Source: Pseudomonadales bacterium (GTDB taxonomy: Bacteria > Pseudomonadota > Gammaproteobacteria > Pseudomonadales > Azotimanducaceae). Taken from it: a DNA stretch of 7,807 bases. Where the stretch lies: NCBI GenBank assembly GCA_029244465.1, contig JAQWQN010000255.1:1-7807 (forward strand). The letters are read 5' to 3'. Numbering within the stretch: the stretch's first letter is position 1; each line of letters starts with the position of its first letter. A program made the translations under genes and the position numbers. Below are positions 6,669 through 7,807 of this stretch, in pieces. The notes beneath the pieces were generated by a model. That model did no database searches. It was given only the letters and a program-made list of their open reading frames with translations, and was not told the origin of the DNA.

Positions 6669-7807
6669 ATGACGATTAAGGCAATTCACGCCCGAGAAAT
6701 TCTGGACAGCCGCGGGAATCCCACTATCGAAGCGGATGTGATTACTGAATCAGGTGTATGCGGTAGAGCGGCTGCCCCGTCCGGGGCCTCCACGGGTACT
6801 CGTGAAGCGCTAGAACTGCGAGACGGTGACAGTGCTCGTTACCTTGGCAAAGGCGTTGAACAAGCGGTTAGTAACGTCAACCTTGAGATTGCTGCTGGGG
6901 TCGTCGGGTTGGAAGTGGCTAACCAACGGCGGCTGGATGATAGGTTGCTCGAGTTAGATGCGACCGACAACAAATCCAAACTTGGCGCGAACGCGATGCT
7001 CGCGGTGTCTCTCGCCTGTGCAAAAGCTGCTGCCGCAGAAGCGGGCTTGCCGTTGTTTCGATACGTCAATCAACTGGCAGGATCACCGACCATGCGGATG
7101 CCGGTGCCGATGATGAACATCATTAATGGTGGCGAGCACGCGGACAATAATGTCGATATACAAGAGTTTATGGTTCAGCCGGTTTCGATGTCGAGTTTCA
7201 AAGATGCCCTCCGGACTGGTGCTGAGATTTTTCAGCATTTAAAAAAGGTACTGCGAGCACGGAATCTGTCGACTGCCGTCGGAGATGAAGGTGGGTTTGC
7301 CCCCGATCTGGAATCTAATGCACAAGCGCTGCAAGTTATTGGCGAAGCAGTTGACCTTGCTGGATACAATTTAGGGACTGATGTGACTTTGGCGCTGGAT
7401 TGTGCGGCGTCAGAGTTTTACGCGGATGGTGTCTATCATCTGGCCGGCGAAGGTGTGCGTTACAATGCCGACGAATTCTCTGACTATCTCGCGACACTGT
7501 GTGATCGCTACCCAATACTCTCCATCGAAGATGGCATGGACGAGTCGGACTGGGCTGGCTGGAAAACGCTCACTGATAAATTGGGTGAGCGGGTACAACT
7601 TGTTGGAGATGATCTGTTTGTTACCAATACCAAAATACTTCAGCGTGGCATTTCAGAAGGTATTGGCAACTCGATCTTGATCAAATTCAATCAAATCGGA
7701 ACGCTCAGTGAGACGCTAGATGCGATCTCGATGGCAAACCGAGCTGGTTTCACTTCTGTTATCTCGCATCGAAGTGGGGAAACGGAAGATACAACGATTG
7801 CAGATCT
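6669..7807 (+). CDS. eno: Enolase, 3'-truncated by window edge
   Basis: Interconverts 2-phosphoglycerate and phosphoenolpyruvate in glycolysis and gluconeogenesis; cytosolic, magnesium-dependent. The frame opens with ATG 6669 (MTIKAIHAREILDSRGNP) and runs unbroken to the window edge, giving 379 complete codons. About 50 C-terminal residues are missing compared with the 432 of E. coli. Visible functional sites: the flexible loop APSGASTG; INGGEHADNNVDIQEF with the substrate-loop His; Glu207 in GDEGGFAPDL; magnesium ligands Asp244 (LALDCAASEF), Glu287 (SIEDGMDESDW) and Asp314 (GDDLFVTN); catalytic Lys339 (LIKFNQIGTLSET); and SHRSGE at 366-371. Nothing in the visible part departs from a normal bacterial enolase. 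It follows kdsA closely on the same strand and is probably co-transcribed. No separate promoter is visible in the 22-bp gap. Confidence 0.97.
   Translation, partial: MTIKAIHAREILDSRGNPTIEADVITESGVCGRAAAPSGASTGTREALELRDGDSARYLGKGVEQAVSNVNLEIAAGVVGLEVANQRRLDDRLLELDATDNKSKLGANAMLAVSLACAKAAAAEAGLPLFRYVNQLAGSPTMRMPVPMMNIINGGEHADNNVDIQEFMVQPVSMSSFKDALRTGAEIFQHLKKVLRARNLSTAVGDEGGFAPDLESNAQALQVIGEAVDLAGYNLGTDVTLALDCAASEFYADGVYHLAGEGVRYNADEFSDYLATLCDRYPILSIEDGMDESDWAGWKTLTDKLGERVQLVGDDLFVTNTKILQRGISEGIGNSILIKFNQIGTLSETLDAISMANRAGFTSVISHRSGETEDTTIAD

Overview
The window is a stretch of housekeeping chromosome, all on the + strand: dnaE (5' end missing), tilS, pyrG, kdsA and eno (3' end missing). The order pyrG-kdsA-eno downstream of dnaE and tilS, together with strong protein resemblance to E. 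coli DnaE, PyrG and enolase, points to a gammaproteobacterium. kdsA (a Kdo/LPS precursor gene) implies a Gram-negative outer membrane. Base composition looks even and near 50% GC by eye, and I see no mobile element, phage gene, tRNA, rRNA or CRISPR array. I cannot name the species.

Layout: 1-2963 is the last ~986 codons of DnaE, the replicative polymerase alpha subunit. Its stop codon lies inside the start of tilS (11-bp overlap), so accA, which usually separates the two genes in gammaproteobacteria, is absent here. tilS (2953-3930) encodes a short tRNA-Ile lysidine synthetase without the C-terminal domain of the E. coli enzyme. The 171-bp gap 3931-4101 holds a plausible sigma-70 promoter with an extended -10 and a leader that can fold into a three-way junction. 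That junction is closed by a perfect 12-bp helix reaching the first base of the pyrG start codon. pyrG (4102-5721) is CTP synthase. An 85-bp gap with a small GC hairpin leads to kdsA (5807-6646), then 22 bp with a good ribosome binding site leads to eno (6669 to the window edge).

The genes serve core growth functions: DNA replication, decoding of AUA codons, CTP supply, Kdo synthesis (CTP also activates Kdo, through KdsB) and glycolysis (enolase makes the phosphoenolpyruvate that KdsA uses). The pyrG-kdsA-eno block is therefore metabolically coherent: eno supplies a KdsA substrate, and pyrG supplies the nucleotide for the next activation step.

No new multi-gene system is visible. The points worth a second look are: the structured pyrG leader; an unusual nucleophile elbow in the PyrG glutaminase domain (C-Y-G-L-H instead of C-L-G-M-Q); a KdsA of the metal-dependent class, unlike those of E. 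coli and Pseudomonas; the short TilS; the missing accA; and a DnaE clamp-binding motif whose conserved Gln is Met.
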